From Xaviernesmea rhizosphaerae (GTDB lineage Bacteria > Pseudomonadota > Alphaproteobacteria > Rhizobiales > Rhizobiaceae): a DNA stretch of 64,000 nt. The DNA lies in assembly GCF_001938945.1 (NCBI RefSeq), contig NZ_MKIO01000021.1:372001-436000 (forward strand). The letters are read 5' to 3'. The notes beneath the pieces are model-generated. The model did not search any database. It saw nothing but the letters and a program-made list of their open reading frames with translations, and was not told the origin of the DNA. Below are positions 36,653 through 46,758 of the stretch, in pieces (positions within the stretch are counted from its first letter, which is position 1; the number at the start of each line of letters is the position of its first letter). Position numbers and translations under genes: made by a program.

Positions 36653-37315
36653 TTACTTCGGCTCGTCTTCGCGGATCTGCTCCAGCCGGTATTTCAGCAG
36701 GCGAATCATGCGGCGATCGAAATTGATCGCCTCGCGCCGGTCGAAATCGGCCTGCGCCTTGTCATGCGCTTCCACAACCGTGGCCGTGGCCTTGGCGACA
36801 TCCGCCTGCATGGCGGCGCAATCGGCCCGGGGCGGCAGGCCGGTCAGGGCGCGTTCGAGATCGCGGGCATAGTTGCGGGCGATCTCGGCATGGCGCTCCT
36901 CATGGCGCTTGATGTCGGCGGAGAGCGTGTCCCAGACGAGGCCGAGATCCTTGTCGGCATGGGCGCGCCGGGTCCAGCGCGGCAGGATCAGTCGGGTCGC
37001 CAGCGTCACCTTGGCGGTGCCGACCGAGCAGCGATTGCCCTGGCTGACATAGCTGACCGTGCCGCCGAACTTGATCTTGGTGGCGCCGGGATGGCGCGCG
37101 CCCGTGCTCTTCATCAGGGGACCATGGGCCGAGAGCGCCTTGTCCAGTTCCTCCGCCGTGTTTCCGCCGATGGGGAAATAGGTGATGGTCTTGACCATCT
37201 GTGTCTCGGCATGGGTGATGGCCGCCGGGATCGTCAGCAGGGCCGCGACGAGACAGCCGCGCAGGAGAGACGCGCTGGACCGGGAGGAAAAGGCGCGGGA
37301 CGGAACGAGAGACAT
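36653..37315 (-). CDS. DUF922 family putative periplasmic zinc protease
   Basis: A 220-residue exported protein. The signal peptide is SSASLLRGCLVAALLTIPAAITHA (cleavage about residue 36). The mature part has the DUF922 pattern ending in a zinc motif HEERHAEIARNYARDLERAL; the H-E-x-x-H core suggests a metallopeptidase. A pair of cysteines (NRCSV and ADCAAM) may form a disulfide. DUF922 proteins are common in rhizobia, without defined substrates. The ATG at 37315 was chosen because it places a normal signal peptide; the frame extends 53 codons further upstream across the divergent region with folP. Confidence 0.85.
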   Translation of the reverse strand: MSLVPSRAFSSRSSASLLRGCLVAALLTIPAAITHAETQMVKTITYFPIGGNTAEELDKALSAHGPLMKSTGARHPGATKIKFGGTVSYVSQGNRCSVGTAKVTLATRLILPRWTRRAHADKDLGLVWDTLSADIKRHEERHAEIARNYARDLERALTGLPPRADCAAMQADVAKATATVVEAHDKAQADFDRREAINFDRRMIRLLKYRLEQIREDEPK

Positions 37316-37502
37316 GGGAAGCGGTCCGGGCGATTGAAGTGGGGCCAAGCTTCGGGCATAGCCTGCGCTGATGCAAGAAGAAAGCGCCCGCCTGTGTTGA
37401 ACGCCCCTTTTGCAGGTCGCTCTTGCAGGCCCTTCTCGCAGCTTTGGCAGTCGGATGCCTGTGGCCTGGGGCAAGGGTCTGTTTCATGCCGGCAGGTGCG
37501 CC

Positions 37503-38438
37503 ATGACGACCGGAGAGCCCATGACCCGAGACACCATGACCCGAGAGCCCATGACCGCAGAGCAAGAGGCAATGACGATTGATCCCTTCGCGCCCAGAGA
37601 CTGGGCGCTCGCCCATGGCCGCAGCCTGACTCTGGGGCCCAAGGCCCTGATCATGGCGATCGTCAATGTGACGCCCGACAGCTTCTCCGATGGCGGGGCG
37701 CATCTGGATCCGGGCGCGGCGGTGGCCCATGGCAAAGCCTGCCTCGCCGCAGGCGCCGAGATCCTCGATATCGGCGGTGAATCGACCCGCCCGGGCGCAG
37801 CACCGGTGAGCGCCGAGGAGGAACAGGCTCGTATCCTGCCCGTGATCGCGGCGCTCGCGGCCGAGACCGACGCCATTCTCTCCATCGACACTTACCGCGC
37901 CGAGACCGCCCGGCTGGCCATTGCCGCCGGCGCGCATCTCATCAACGATGTCCACGGCCTCTGGCGCGAGCCTGAGGTGGCCGATGTGGCCGCAAAGGCC
38001 GGCGCCGGCCTCTGCCTGATGCACACCGGCCGCGACCGGACGCGGCATGACGACGTGATCGAGGACCAGACCCTGTTCTTTGCCCACTCGCTTGCCGTGG
38101 CGCGCCGGGCGGGGGTGGCGGAGGCCGCGATTGTGCTCGATCCGGGCTTTGGCTTTGCCAAGGAAACGGCCGAGATCAATCTGGCTCTGATGGACCGGCT
38201 GCCCGAACTTTTTTCGCTCGGCTTTCCTCTGCTCGTCGGCACTTCGCGCAAGCGCTTCCTCGGCACGCTGACGGGGCGCGAAGCGGCGGCGCGCGATGTC
38301 GCGACGGCGGCGACCAGCGCGCTGATGCGCATGGCCGGCGCGGCGATCTTCCGGGTGCATGCGGTGGAGGCGAATCGCGATGCGCTTCTCGTGGCCGATG
38401 CGCTTCTCGCCAGGCGGCATGGCGCGCCCAAGAGCTGA
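37503..38438 (+). CDS. folP: Dihydropteroate synthase
   Basis: A 311-residue folate-pathway enzyme that joins p-aminobenzoate to dihydropterin pyrophosphate and is the sulfonamide target. Motifs in order are IMAIVNVTPDSFSDGG, ILDIGGESTRPGA, ILSIDTYRAE, INDVHGL, VLDPGFGFAKE and LVGTSRKRFLG. The N-terminus is unusual: a direct repeat of CATGACCCGAGA units encodes MTTGEPMTRDTMTREPMTAEQEAMT, giving five in-frame ATGs before the conserved domain begins about residue 40. The true start is therefore uncertain; GCAGGTG precedes the first. Confidence 0.93.
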   Translation: MTTGEPMTRDTMTREPMTAEQEAMTIDPFAPRDWALAHGRSLTLGPKALIMAIVNVTPDSFSDGGAHLDPGAAVAHGKACLAAGAEILDIGGESTRPGAAPVSAEEEQARILPVIAALAAETDAILSIDTYRAETARLAIAAGAHLINDVHGLWREPEVADVAAKAGAGLCLMHTGRDRTRHDDVIEDQTLFFAHSLAVARRAGVAEAAIVLDPGFGFAKETAEINLALMDRLPELFSLGFPLLVGTSRKRFLGTLTGREAAARDVATAATSALMRMAGAAIFRVHAVEANRDALLVADALLARRHGAPKS

Positions 38439-38635
38439 GATTGCGGCAGGCCGCCGCGCGGGCCTGCGGTGAAGCGCGGCTCCAGGGGCGGGCGCGGGCG
38501 GCTTTCCCTTGACAAAGCCCGGTGTCCATGCGCTTGTCCGCCCGATTTTGCACTGCCGCCTCGGACATCCCTTCATGGGGGCCTGTCTGTCGGGGCGGCG
38601 AAGCTTTTGCCTTCTCGAGACTTCAGGACAGACCG

Positions 38636-40426
38636 ATGCATCCTTACCGCAGCCACACTTGCGCCGCCCTGAGACCCTCCGATGTCGGCGCCAATGTCCG
38701 CCTTTCCGGCTGGGTGCATCGCGTGCGCGACCATGGCGGCGTTCTCTTCATCGACCTGCGCGACCATTACGGTCTGACCCAGGTGGTGGTGGACCCCGAC
38801 AGCCCGGCCTTCAAGACCGCCGAGCAGGTGCGCGGCGAATGGGTGATCCGCATCGACGGGCTGGTCAAGGCGCGCACGGCCGAAACCGTCAACAAGGCCA
38901 TGCCGACGGGCGAGATCGAGCTTTACGCCCAGGAGATCGAGGTTCTTTCCGCCGCCAAGGAGCTGCCGCTCCCGGTCTTCGGCGAGCCCGACTATCCCGA
39001 GGACGTGCGCCTGAAGTACCGCTTCCTCGACCTGCGCCGCGAGACGCTGCACAAGAACATCGTCAAGCGCACCCAGATCATCGCCGACATGCGCAACCGC
39101 ATGAACGCATCAGGTTTCGCCGAATACACCACGCCGATCCTCACGGCCTCCTCGCCGGAAGGCGCGCGCGACTTCCTGGTGCCGAGCCGCATCCATCCCG
39201 GCACCTTCTTCGCCCTGCCGCAGGCGCCGCAGCAGTACAAGCAGCTCCTGATGGTGGCCGGCTTCGACCGCTACTTCCAGATCGCGCCCTGCTTCCGCGA
39301 CGAAGACCCGCGCGCCGACCGCCTGCCGGGCGAGTTCTACCAGCTCGACGTCGAGATGAGCTTCGTCACGCAGGAAGACGTCTGGAACACGATGGCGCCG
39401 GTCATCACCGAGGTGTTCGAAAAGTTCGCCGAGGGCAAGCCGGTGACGAAGGACTGGCCGCGCATTCCCTATGACGTGGCGATCCGCAAGTATGGCTCCG
39501 ACAAGCCCGACCTGCGCAACCCGATCGAGATGCAGGCCGTGACCGAGCATTTCGCCGGCTCGGGCTTCAAGGTCTTCGCCAACATGATCGCGTCGAACCC
39601 GAAGGTCGAGGTCTGGGCGATCCCGGCCAAGACCGGTGGCTCCCGCGCCTTCTGTGACCGGATGAATGCCTGGGCGCAGTCCACTGGCCAGCCGGGTCTC
39701 GGCTATATCTTCTGGCGCAAGGAAGGCGAGGTGCTGGAAGGCGCCGGCCCGCTTGCCAAGAACATCGGCCCCGAGCGCACCGACGCGATCCGCACGCAGC
39801 TGGGTCTCGATGATGGCGACGCCTGCTTCTTCGTCGCCGGTGATCCGGCGAAGTTCTACAAGTTCGCCGGCGAAGCCCGCACCAAGGCCGGCGAGGAGCT
39901 GAACCTGGTCGACCGCGACCGGTTCGAGCTGTGCTGGATCGTCGATTTCCCGTTCTACGAATGGAGCGAGGAAGAAAAGAAGGTCGACTTCGCCCACAAC
40001 CCCTTCTCCATGCCGCAGGGCGGGCTCGAGGCGCTGGAAAACCAGGATCCGCTCACGATCAAGGCCTTCCAGTATGACGCGGTCTGCAACGGCTTCGAGA
40101 TCGCCTCGGGCTCGATCCGCAACCAGTCGCCGGAGCTGATGGTCAAGGCCTTCGAGCTCGTCGGCCTGTCCAAGCAGGATGTCGAGGATCGCTTCGGCGG
40201 CATGTACCGCGCCTTCCAGTATGGCGCGCCGCCGCATGGTGGCTGCGCTTTCGGCATCGATCGGGTGATCATGCTGCTGGTCGGCGCCAAGAACCTGCGC
40301 GAAATCTCGCTGTTCCCGATGAACCAGCAGGCGCAGGATCTTCTGATGAACGCGCCGAGCGAGGCCACGCCGACGCAGCTGCGCGAACTCGGCCTGCGCG
40401 TCGTACCGCAGCCGAAGAAGGACTGA
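38636..40426 (+). CDS. aspS: Aspartyl-tRNA synthetase
   Basis: A 596-residue class II aminoacyl-tRNA synthetase. An OB-fold anticodon domain ([27 protein letters not shown]) is followed by class II motif 1 ([16 protein letters not shown]), motif 2 ([26 protein letters not shown]), the bacterial insertion (GAD) domain and motif 3 ([15 protein letters not shown]). The length is normal. Whether it is discriminating, or also charges tRNA-Asn as in many alphaproteobacteria with GatCAB, cannot be decided here. The ATG at 38636 has AGGACA upstream; longer in-frame extensions look non-coding. Confidence 0.97.
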   Translation: MHPYRSHTCAALRPSDVGANVRLSGWVHRVRDHGGVLFIDLRDHYGLTQVVVDPDSPAFKTAEQVRGEWVIRIDGLVKARTAETVNKAMPTGEIELYAQEIEVLSAAKELPLPVFGEPDYPEDVRLKYRFLDLRRETLHKNIVKRTQIIADMRNRMNASGFAEYTTPILTASSPEGARDFLVPSRIHPGTFFALPQAPQQYKQLLMVAGFDRYFQIAPCFRDEDPRADRLPGEFYQLDVEMSFVTQEDVWNTMAPVITEVFEKFAEGKPVTKDWPRIPYDVAIRKYGSDKPDLRNPIEMQAVTEHFAGSGFKVFANMIASNPKVEVWAIPAKTGGSRAFCDRMNAWAQSTGQPGLGYIFWRKEGEVLEGAGPLAKNIGPERTDAIRTQLGLDDGDACFFVAGDPAKFYKFAGEARTKAGEELNLVDRDRFELCWIVDFPFYEWSEEEKKVDFAHNPFSMPQGGLEALENQDPLTIKAFQYDAVCNGFEIASGSIRNQSPELMVKAFELVGLSKQDVEDRFGGMYRAFQYGAPPHGGCAFGIDRVIMLLVGAKNLREISLFPMNQQAQDLLMNAPSEATPTQLRELGLRVVPQPKKD

Positions 40427-40433
40427 GGCTCTC

Positions 40434-40928
40434 ATGCCGGCGGCATTCGCGGCGTGGTGGGGGCGGTTGAAAGACGCCCTGCCGCGTGCGGTTGCCGCCG
40501 CACTGGCCGCGACCATCGCCTATGCGACCTCCCGCTGGCTGCTCGGCCATCCCCAGCCGGTTTTCACCGCCGTCGGCGCCATCATCTGCCTGGCGCCGGG
40601 CATTGCCAGCCATGTGCGCCAGAGCGTCAACGTGCTCCTGGGCGTCACCCTCGGCATCCTGATCGGCGAGGCGGTTCTGTTCATTCCGGGGCCAGCCTGG
40701 GAATTTCGCGTCGGGCTTGCCGTGTTCCTGTCGCTGGCTATTGGCGCGTCCTTCGGCCAGCCGGCGGTCTTCGCCATCCAGGCCGGCGTTTCCGCCGTGC
40801 TGATCCAGCTGATGGGGCCGGAAACCGCCGGGCTCAACCGTCTGCTCGATGTGGCCATCGGGCTCGCCGTCAGCCTGCCTTTCGGCGCGGCCCTCTATCT
40901 CACCCGCAAGACCGACCCAGAGAGCTGA
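40434..40928 (+). CDS. FUSC-like (aromatic acid exporter family) membrane protein, short form
   Basis: A 164-residue protein with four to five membrane helices: RAVAAALAATIAYATSRWLLG, TAVGAIICLAPG, VNVLLGVTLGILIGEAVLFIPG, VGLAVFLSLAIGASFG and VAIGLAVSLPFGAALYL. This matches the membrane half of the FUSC/aromatic acid exporter family without the cytoplasmic C-terminal domain. Transport specificity is unknown and it may be a short stand-alone member or need a partner. It begins seven bases after the aspS stop and is surely co-transcribed with it. Confidence 0.75.
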   Translation: MPAAFAAWWGRLKDALPRAVAAALAATIAYATSRWLLGHPQPVFTAVGAIICLAPGIASHVRQSVNVLLGVTLGILIGEAVLFIPGPAWEFRVGLAVFLSLAIGASFGQPAVFAIQAGVSAVLIQLMGPETAGLNRLLDVAIGLAVSLPFGAALYLTRKTDPES

Positions 40929-40950
40929 AGCGCGCGCGTCTTGTCAGTCG

Positions 40951-40979
40951 TTGCGTCCGCCTGCCTTTGCCCTTATAAG
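40951..40979 (+). promoter_or_regulatory. Candidate promoter for the SulP gene
   Basis: TTGCGT (40951-40956) and TATAAG (40974-40979) are spaced by 17 bases, consistent with a vegetative promoter about 115 bases upstream of the SulP start. Confidence 0.4.
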
Positions 40980-40980
40980 C

Positions 40981-41030
40981 GTCCGATCACCACGGACCCG
41001 GTGTGACTCCGGGTGGCTCTTCTGGCCGCC
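40981..41030 (+). promoter_or_regulatory. Structured 5' leader of the SulP gene, possible cis-regulatory RNA
   Basis: Two hairpins abut: GTCCG-ATCACCA-CGGAC (40981-40997) and CCGG-TGTGACT-CCGG (40998-41012). Their loops contain complementary TCAC and GTGA and could kiss. A third stem, GGTGGC-TCTTCTG-GCCGCC (41012-41030), follows. A conserved RNA motif called sul1 has been reported upstream of sulfate transporter genes in alphaproteobacteria; I cannot confirm that this is it. If the promoter at 40951 is used, the start would cut into the first hairpin, which weakens the case. Confidence 0.35.
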
Positions 41031-41100
41031 GATCCGCCAGACAACGCACATGCATCCCCTGATTTCCCCCGCGCCGCGCTCTCATGCCTGCGCCTGATGC

Positions 41101-42609
41101 ATGATCTTTGCGAAAAACATCCTCATGACGACAACACTCACGTCCTACCGGCGCGAATGGTTCTGCAATGTCCGCGGCGATCTCCTGTCCGGCATCGTCG
41201 TGGCCCTCGCGCTCATTCCCGAAGCCATCGGCTTTTCCGTCATTGCCGGGGTCGATCCCAAGGTCGGCCTGTTCGCCTCTTTCGCCATTGCCTGCGTCTC
41301 CGCCTTTGCCGGCGGCCGTCCGGGCATGATCTCGGCGGCAACCGCCGCCACCGCCGTGCTGATGGTGACGCTGGTCAAGCAGCACGGGCTCGAATACCTC
41401 TTCGCCGCCACGCTGCTGATGGGCGTCATCCAGATCGCCGCCGGCTTCCTCAAGCTCGGCCGGGTCATGCGCTTCGTCTCGCGCTCGGTCATCACCGGCT
41501 TCGTCAATGCGCTGGCGATCCTGATCTTTATGGCGCAACTACCCGAGCTGATTGGCGTGCCGCCGCTGACCTATGTCATGATCGCCGCAGCGCTGGCGAT
41601 CATCTATCTCTTTCCCTATGTGACCAAAGCGATCCCATCGCCGCTGGTGGCGATCGTCGCTCTCACGGCGGTGGCCGTCTTCACCGGCATGGATCTGCGC
41701 ACGGTCGGCGATCTCGGCGAGCTGCCCTCGACCCTGCCGATCTTCGCGCTGCCCAACGTGCCGCTGACCCTGGAAACATTGCAGATCATCCTGCCCTATT
41801 CCTTTGGTCTGGCGGCGGTCGGCCTGCTGGAATCGCTGATGACGGCGCAGATCGTCGACGACATGACCGACACCGGCAGCTCCAAGAGCCAGGAATGTGT
41901 CGGGCAGGGGGTGAGCAACATCGCCTCCGGCCTGATCGGCGGCATGGGCGGCTGCGCCATGATCGGGCAGTCGGTGATCAACGTCACCTCGGGCGGGCGC
42001 GGCCGCCTGTCCACCTTCGTGGCCGGCGCCTTCCTGCTGGTGCTGATCCTGGTGCTGGACGATCTCGTGCGCATCATCCCCATGGCGGCGCTGACGGCCG
42101 TGATGATCATGGTCTCGATCGGCACCTTCTCCTGGCGCTCGATCCTGGATCTGCGCCGCAATCCGCCATCCTCCTCCATCGTGATGCTGGCGACGGTGGT
42201 CACCACCGTCGGTACGCATGATCTGGCCAAGGGCGTGCTGGTCGGCGTGCTCCTGTCCGGCGTCTTCTTCGCCGGCAAGGTGGCCCGGCTCTTCCATGTG
42301 CGCAGCGAGTTGAGCGCGGATGGCCGGCTGCGCACCTATCGCGTCGATGGCCAGCTGTTCTTCGCCTCGACCGAGGCCTTCATCGCCGCCTTCGACTTTG
42401 CCGAGCCGGTGCCGGCCGTGCGGATCGACGTCAGCGCCGCCCATTTCTGGGACATCAGCGCGGTCGGTGCTCTGGACAAGGTGGTGCTGAAATATCGCCG
42501 CCATGGCGTGGCGGTCGAAGTCACTGGCGTAAATGCGGCCAGCGCGCCGCTGCTGGAGCGCTTCGCTGTGCACGACAAGGAGGGCCAGGCGCTTCCGGCC
42601 GGCCACTGA
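41101..42609 (+). CDS. SulP-family inorganic anion transporter with STAS domain
   Basis: A 502-residue inner-membrane carrier, probably importing sulfate or bicarbonate. About ten to twelve hydrophobic helices carry the SulP signatures ([57 protein letters not shown], and [41 protein letters not shown]). A cytoplasmic STAS domain follows from about residue 395 ([44 protein letters not shown]). The substrate is not fixed by sequence. The ATG at 41125 ([12 protein letters not shown]) is an equally good start; neither has a clear ribosome site. Confidence 0.92.
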   Translation: MIFAKNILMTTTLTSYRREWFCNVRGDLLSGIVVALALIPEAIGFSVIAGVDPKVGLFASFAIACVSAFAGGRPGMISAATAATAVLMVTLVKQHGLEYLFAATLLMGVIQIAAGFLKLGRVMRFVSRSVITGFVNALAILIFMAQLPELIGVPPLTYVMIAAALAIIYLFPYVTKAIPSPLVAIVALTAVAVFTGMDLRTVGDLGELPSTLPIFALPNVPLTLETLQIILPYSFGLAAVGLLESLMTAQIVDDMTDTGSSKSQECVGQGVSNIASGLIGGMGGCAMIGQSVINVTSGGRGRLSTFVAGAFLLVLILVLDDLVRIIPMAALTAVMIMVSIGTFSWRSILDLRRNPPSSSIVMLATVVTTVGTHDLAKGVLVGVLLSGVFFAGKVARLFHVRSELSADGRLRTYRVDGQLFFASTEAFIAAFDFAEPVPAVRIDVSAAHFWDISAVGALDKVVLKYRRHGVAVEVTGVNAASAPLLERFAVHDKEGQALPAGH

Positions 42610-42640
42610 GCCGGCGTTGCGCGCACTTCCGAAAGAAAAC

Positions 42641-42671
42641 GCCGGCCTCCAGGGGCCGGCGCTCTTTTGTT
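42641..42671. terminator. Bidirectional terminator between SulP gene and the periplasmic protein gene
   Basis: GCCGGCC pairs with GGCCGGC around a 6-base loop. The plus strand continues GCTCTTTTGTTT and the minus strand GTTTTCTTTC, so it can stop both convergent transcripts. Confidence 0.85.
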
Positions 42672-42687
42672 TCAGATGGCCTCCGGC

Positions 42688-43911
42688 TCACTCGCCGGCA
42701 TTGGCCTCCACGCTCACGCCCAGCATCTTGGGTAGCGTGTTCGGCGCGCCCATGGCGGCACCGGCGATCATCGGGAAAGGCACGGGCTTTTCCGGATTGG
42801 CGCTGATGGTGAAGCTCTTGGGGTCGGACAGATAGGTGCTGACCGCGTTCGAGATCTGGTTCTGCAGTTCGGGGATGTTGAGCTGCGCCACCATCAGCGG
42901 CGTCAGGCCCTTCAGCGATTCGGCCAGCTGCTTGCCGCTGACCTTCTGCTGCGCGCCGAAATAGTCGAGCAGGCGCTGGGTGATCGAGGCGTCGTCGAAG
43001 CGGATCTCCGCCGTGTTGAACGTCAGCTGCTGCAGAAGCCCGAGCATGGACATGCCCAGCGCCTGGTTCGCCTGCTCCTTGTTCGGGTTCTCCTCGGCGG
43101 CCTTCACCGCCTGCTGGATGGCATTCATGAAGGTCGGCGTATAGCCCGACATGCCGAGCGTCATGGAGAGCTTGCCGACCTTGTCGAAGTCCGCTTCGAG
43201 ATTGTCGAGCGACAGCGTGCCGCTGCCCACTTCCCAATTGCCTTCCATGGAGATTTCGCCGTTCAGCGTGGAGAGGCCGAGTTTGTCGATGGTCTCGCGC
43301 GACTTCGGATCCTCGACCGTGTCGAGCGCGATCTTGATGCCGGTGGCGCTGCCGTCGAATTCCAGGCCCTTGTCGCCTTCCTGGCGCGACACGTTGCTTT
43401 CCGTCGCTTCCATCGAGAACACCGTCTTGCCCTTCACGGTGACGGTGACAGGGCCGCTGGCGGCGGTCTGGTAGTAGAGCAGATTGTCGAGTGTGTTGCC
43501 GGTGGTGGAGGCCGGGATCTGCAGACCGCCGATCGCCATGTCACGCGCGGTGATGTGGCTGTCCTCCTGGGTCATGTCCAGATCCTGGAACGCGACCGTT
43601 TCCACGTAATAGGCGCCGCCATCCTTTTCCGCCACGCCCTCGAAGGCGATGTCGCCGAGCGGGATGGGCGGCTGGTTGAGCGGATTGAGGCTGGCGCCCT
43701 TGAGCGTCACCACATCGCCTTCCACCTCGATCGCCTGATAGGCGATCTGGCCGCCAGACGGCGAATAGGCGGCATTGAGCTTGCGGACCATGTCGGCCCC
43801 GTCGAGCGCGAAGGCCGGCGCGGCCAGCGCGAAGAGGGCGACGCCTGCCAGCAGGCTGCCAACGGCCCGCTTGCGCAAGGGCGTGGAACGAGTGGGGCGG
43901 CTCAGGGTCAT
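42688..43911 (-). CDS. Conserved rhizobial periplasmic protein of unknown function
   Basis: A 407-residue protein. Start at ATG 43911 is supported by GGAGG nine bases upstream and by the signal peptide it creates (RKRAVGSLLAGVALFALAAPAFA, cleavage about residue 33). The mature part is repetitive in style with many short beta strands (GGQIAYQAIEVEGDVVTLKGASLN, SMEATESNVSRQEGDKGLEFDGSATGIKIAL), then a helical section with LGMSMLGLLQQLTFNTAEIRFDDASITQRLLDYFG. No named domain is recognised; the layout is like other uncharacterised envelope proteins of Rhizobiales. It is divergent from parC. Confidence 0.8.
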   Translation of the reverse strand: MTLSRPTRSTPLRKRAVGSLLAGVALFALAAPAFALDGADMVRKLNAAYSPSGGQIAYQAIEVEGDVVTLKGASLNPLNQPPIPLGDIAFEGVAEKDGGAYYVETVAFQDLDMTQEDSHITARDMAIGGLQIPASTTGNTLDNLLYYQTAASGPVTVTVKGKTVFSMEATESNVSRQEGDKGLEFDGSATGIKIALDTVEDPKSRETIDKLGLSTLNGEISMEGNWEVGSGTLSLDNLEADFDKVGKLSMTLGMSGYTPTFMNAIQQAVKAAEENPNKEQANQALGMSMLGLLQQLTFNTAEIRFDDASITQRLLDYFGAQQKVSGKQLAESLKGLTPLMVAQLNIPELQNQISNAVSTYLSDPKSFTISANPEKPVPFPMIAGAAMGAPNTLPKMLGVSVEANAGE

Positions 43912-44091
43912 CAAGGGGTTTCCTCCGGTCGGTTGCTTTTCATTTCGTTTGCGCCATGCCATCGTCCGGCGCAGCGGCGGCACTATAGGGCGCAGGCCGC
44001 GACGATGAAACAGGCCGTTTGCCCGGCTTGTCCACAAAGCGCGGGACGGCGCGCGCTTGATGTTCACCTTTTGTTGAGGTAGCAGAAGCCC

Positions 44092-46341
44092 ATGGGACAG
44101 AGCCTTCCGCCCTCCGGGCCAGACGATCATATCCAGCCCGTCGATCTCAAGGCGGCGCTGGAAGAGCGCTACCTCGCTTATGCGCTGTCGACGATCATGC
44201 ATCGTGCGCTACCCGATGTGCGCGACGGGCTGAAACCGGTGCATCGGCGTATCGTCTATGCGATGAGCGAGATGGGGCTGCGCTCCAACACGGCGTTTCG
44301 CAAATGCGCCAAGATCGTCGGCGAGGTCATGGGTAATTTCCATCCCCATGGCGACCAGTCGATCTATGATGCGCTGGTGCGGCTGGCGCAGGATTTTTCC
44401 GTTCGCTATCCGCTGGTCGACGGGCAGGGCAATTTCGGCAATATCGACGGCGATAGCCCGGCGGCGATGCGTTACACCGAATCGAAGATGACGCCGGTCG
44501 CCGAGCTGCTTCTGGGCGGCATCGATGAGGATGCGGTCGATTTCCGCGAGACCTATGACGAATCGAACCGCGAGCCCGTGGTTCTTCCCGGCGCCTTCCC
44601 CAACCTGCTCGCCAATGGCTCCTCCGGCATCGCCGTGGGCATGGCCACCTCGATCCCGCCGCACAATGTGCATGAGCTCTGCGATGCGGCCACGCTTCTG
44701 ATCAAGCGGCCGGATGCGACGATCGAGGAGCTGGTGGACAAGGTGCCCGGCCCGGATTTTCCGACCGGCGGCATCATCATCGACGGCCGGGCCTCGATCA
44801 TCGAGGCCTATGCCACGGGGCGCGGCGGGTTTCGCGTGCGCGCGCGCTGGTCGGTGGAGGATCTCGGCCGCGGGGCATGGCAGATCGTCGTCACCGAAAT
44901 TCCCTATCAGGTGCAGAAGTCGCGGCTGATCGAGAAGGTGGCCGAGCTTCTGATCGCCCGCAAGCTGCCGCTGCTCGAAGACATCCGCGACGAATCGGCC
45001 GAGGATGTGCGCGTGGTGCTCGTGCCCAAGAGCCGCAGCGTCGATCCGACGATCATGATGGAATCGCTGTTCCGGCTGACAGAGCTGGAAAGCCGCTTCC
45101 CGCTCAACCTGAACGTCCTGTCCATGGGACGCATCCCCAAGGTCATGTCGATCCGCGACGTGCTGCTCGAATGGCTGCAGCATCGGCGCGAAGTGCTGCA
45201 GCGCCGCTCGCGCTTCCGCCTGGCGGCGATCGAGAAGCGGCTGGAGATCCTCGGCGGCTATCTCATCGCCTATCTCAACCTCGACGAGGTGATCCGCATC
45301 ATCCGCGAGGAGGACGAGGCGAAGCCCGCGCTGATGGCAGCCTTCTCGCTGACCGACCTCCAGGCCGAATCGATCCTCAACATGCGCCTGCGCTCGCTGC
45401 GCAAGCTCGAGGAGTTCGAGATCCGCACCGAATTCGACAACCTCACCAAGGAGAAGGCAGGCATCGAGGCGCTGCTCGACAGCCCGGAAAAGCAGTGGAA
45501 GACGGTCTCGGACGAGATCGCCGATGTGAAGAAGCGCTTCTCCAAGGCCACCGACCTCGGCCGCCGTCGCACCGATTTCGCCGAGGCGCCACAGGCCGAT
45601 GTCGAAGCGATCCAGCAGGCGATGATCGAGAAGGAGCCCGTGACGATCGTCATCTCGCAGAAGGGATGGATCCGCGCGCTCAAGGGGCATATCGCCGATA
45701 CGTCCAGCCTGCAGTTCAAGGAAGGCGACGGGCCGAAGCTTGCCTTCCCGGCCATGACGACGGACCGGCTGCTGATCGTCACGACAGGCGGCAAGGCCTT
45801 CACGCTCGGCGCCGACAAGCTGCCGGGCGGGCGCGGCCATGGCGAGCCGCTGCGCATCATGGTGGACATGGACACCGACCAGGATGTGCTCGCGGCCTTC
45901 GTCCACGATCCCGCGCGCAAGCGCCTGATCGCCTCGACATCGGGCTATGGCTTCATCGTGGCCGAGACCGAACTCGTCGCCAATACCCGCAAGGGCCGTC
46001 AGGTGATGAATGTGGCGCTGCCCGACGAGGTCAAGCTCGCTGTGCCGATCAAGGGCGACCATGTCGCCGTTGTGGGCGAGAACCGCAAGATGCTGGTCTT
46101 CCCGCTGGCGCAGGTGCCGGAAATGGGCCGCGGCAAGGGCGTGCGCCTGCAGCGCTACAAGGATGGCGGCATTTCCGACATCCGCTGCTTCGCCATCGAG
46201 GAGGGCCTGACCTGGGCCGACAGCGCCGGCCGCAGCTTCTCCAAGACGCGCGAGGAGCTGATCGAATGGCTGGGCGACCGCGCCGAGGCCGGAAGACTGG
46301 TGCCCAAGGGCTTTCCGAGGAGCGGGAAGTTTACGGGGTGA
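44092..46341 (+). CDS. parC: DNA topoisomerase IV subunit A
   Basis: A 749-residue type II topoisomerase subunit that decatenates daughter chromosomes with ParE. The breakage-reunion domain includes the quinolone-determining region ([22 protein letters not shown], residues 81-102) and the catalytic Tyr128 in [13 protein letters not shown]. The C-terminal half has the coiled-coil gate and then degenerate beta-pinwheel blades ([49 protein letters not shown]). At the position equivalent to Ser83 of E. coli GyrA (Ser80 of ParC) it has Gln89. It is distinguished from GyrA by length and by the poor GyrA box. The adjacent Doc gene converges 24 bases away. Confidence 0.95.
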   Translation: MGQSLPPSGPDDHIQPVDLKAALEERYLAYALSTIMHRALPDVRDGLKPVHRRIVYAMSEMGLRSNTAFRKCAKIVGEVMGNFHPHGDQSIYDALVRLAQDFSVRYPLVDGQGNFGNIDGDSPAAMRYTESKMTPVAELLLGGIDEDAVDFRETYDESNREPVVLPGAFPNLLANGSSGIAVGMATSIPPHNVHELCDAATLLIKRPDATIEELVDKVPGPDFPTGGIIIDGRASIIEAYATGRGGFRVRARWSVEDLGRGAWQIVVTEIPYQVQKSRLIEKVAELLIARKLPLLEDIRDESAEDVRVVLVPKSRSVDPTIMMESLFRLTELESRFPLNLNVLSMGRIPKVMSIRDVLLEWLQHRREVLQRRSRFRLAAIEKRLEILGGYLIAYLNLDEVIRIIREEDEAKPALMAAFSLTDLQAESILNMRLRSLRKLEEFEIRTEFDNLTKEKAGIEALLDSPEKQWKTVSDEIADVKKRFSKATDLGRRRTDFAEAPQADVEAIQQAMIEKEPVTIVISQKGWIRALKGHIADTSSLQFKEGDGPKLAFPAMTTDRLLIVTTGGKAFTLGADKLPGGRGHGEPLRIMVDMDTDQDVLAAFVHDPARKRLIASTSGYGFIVAETELVANTRKGRQVMNVALPDEVKLAVPIKGDHVAVVGENRKMLVFPLAQVPEMGRGKGVRLQRYKDGGISDIRCFAIEEGLTWADSAGRSFSKTREELIEWLGDRAEAGRLVPKGFPRSGKFTG

Positions 46342-46365
46342 GGGGATGGAGCGCTCTGGCCAAAA

Positions 46366-46758
46366 TCATGGGCCGCGCCTGACGACGATGCGTCTTAGCA
46401 TGTGCACAACGTCCTCTTCCTGCATCTGGGCGGATGCGATCGAGATGACGAAGTCATAAAGGGTCGTATCGTCTGTTTCGATCTCATAGCCGTTTTCTGC
46501 CAGGAAAACGGCTGCGGCTACGATGGCGATCCGCTTGTTTCCGTCCACGAAGGCATGATTGCGGCATAGGCCGAACAGATAGGCTGCCGCGAGTTCAATG
46601 ATGTCATCGCAGCCATAGTGGAACTTGTTCATCGGTCGGCCGAGTGCCGACTCAAGCGCGCCTTCGTCGCGCAGCCCTGAAGCACCGCCGAACTGATGGA
46701 TCTGCATGTCGTGTAGATCTTCGACGATCGATCTGTCGAGAAAGACCGGCTCCGTCAT
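46366..46758 (-). CDS. Doc-type (Fic fold) toxin
   Basis: A 130-residue death-on-curing toxin. The Doc/Fic active-site loop HAFVDGNKR is at residues 68-76, with the usual Doc N-terminus (VFLDRSIVEDLHDMQIHQFGGASGLRDEGALESALGRPMNKFHYG). Doc of phage P1 phosphorylates elongation factor Tu and stops translation; the same activity is likely but not shown. It overlaps the antitoxin gene by four bases, the normal arrangement. The catalytic residues are intact, so the module is probably active. Confidence 0.93.
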   Translation of the reverse strand: MTEPVFLDRSIVEDLHDMQIHQFGGASGLRDEGALESALGRPMNKFHYGCDDIIELAAAYLFGLCRNHAFVDGNKRIAIVAAAVFLAENGYEIETDDTTLYDFVISIASAQMQEEDVVHMLRRIVVRRGP

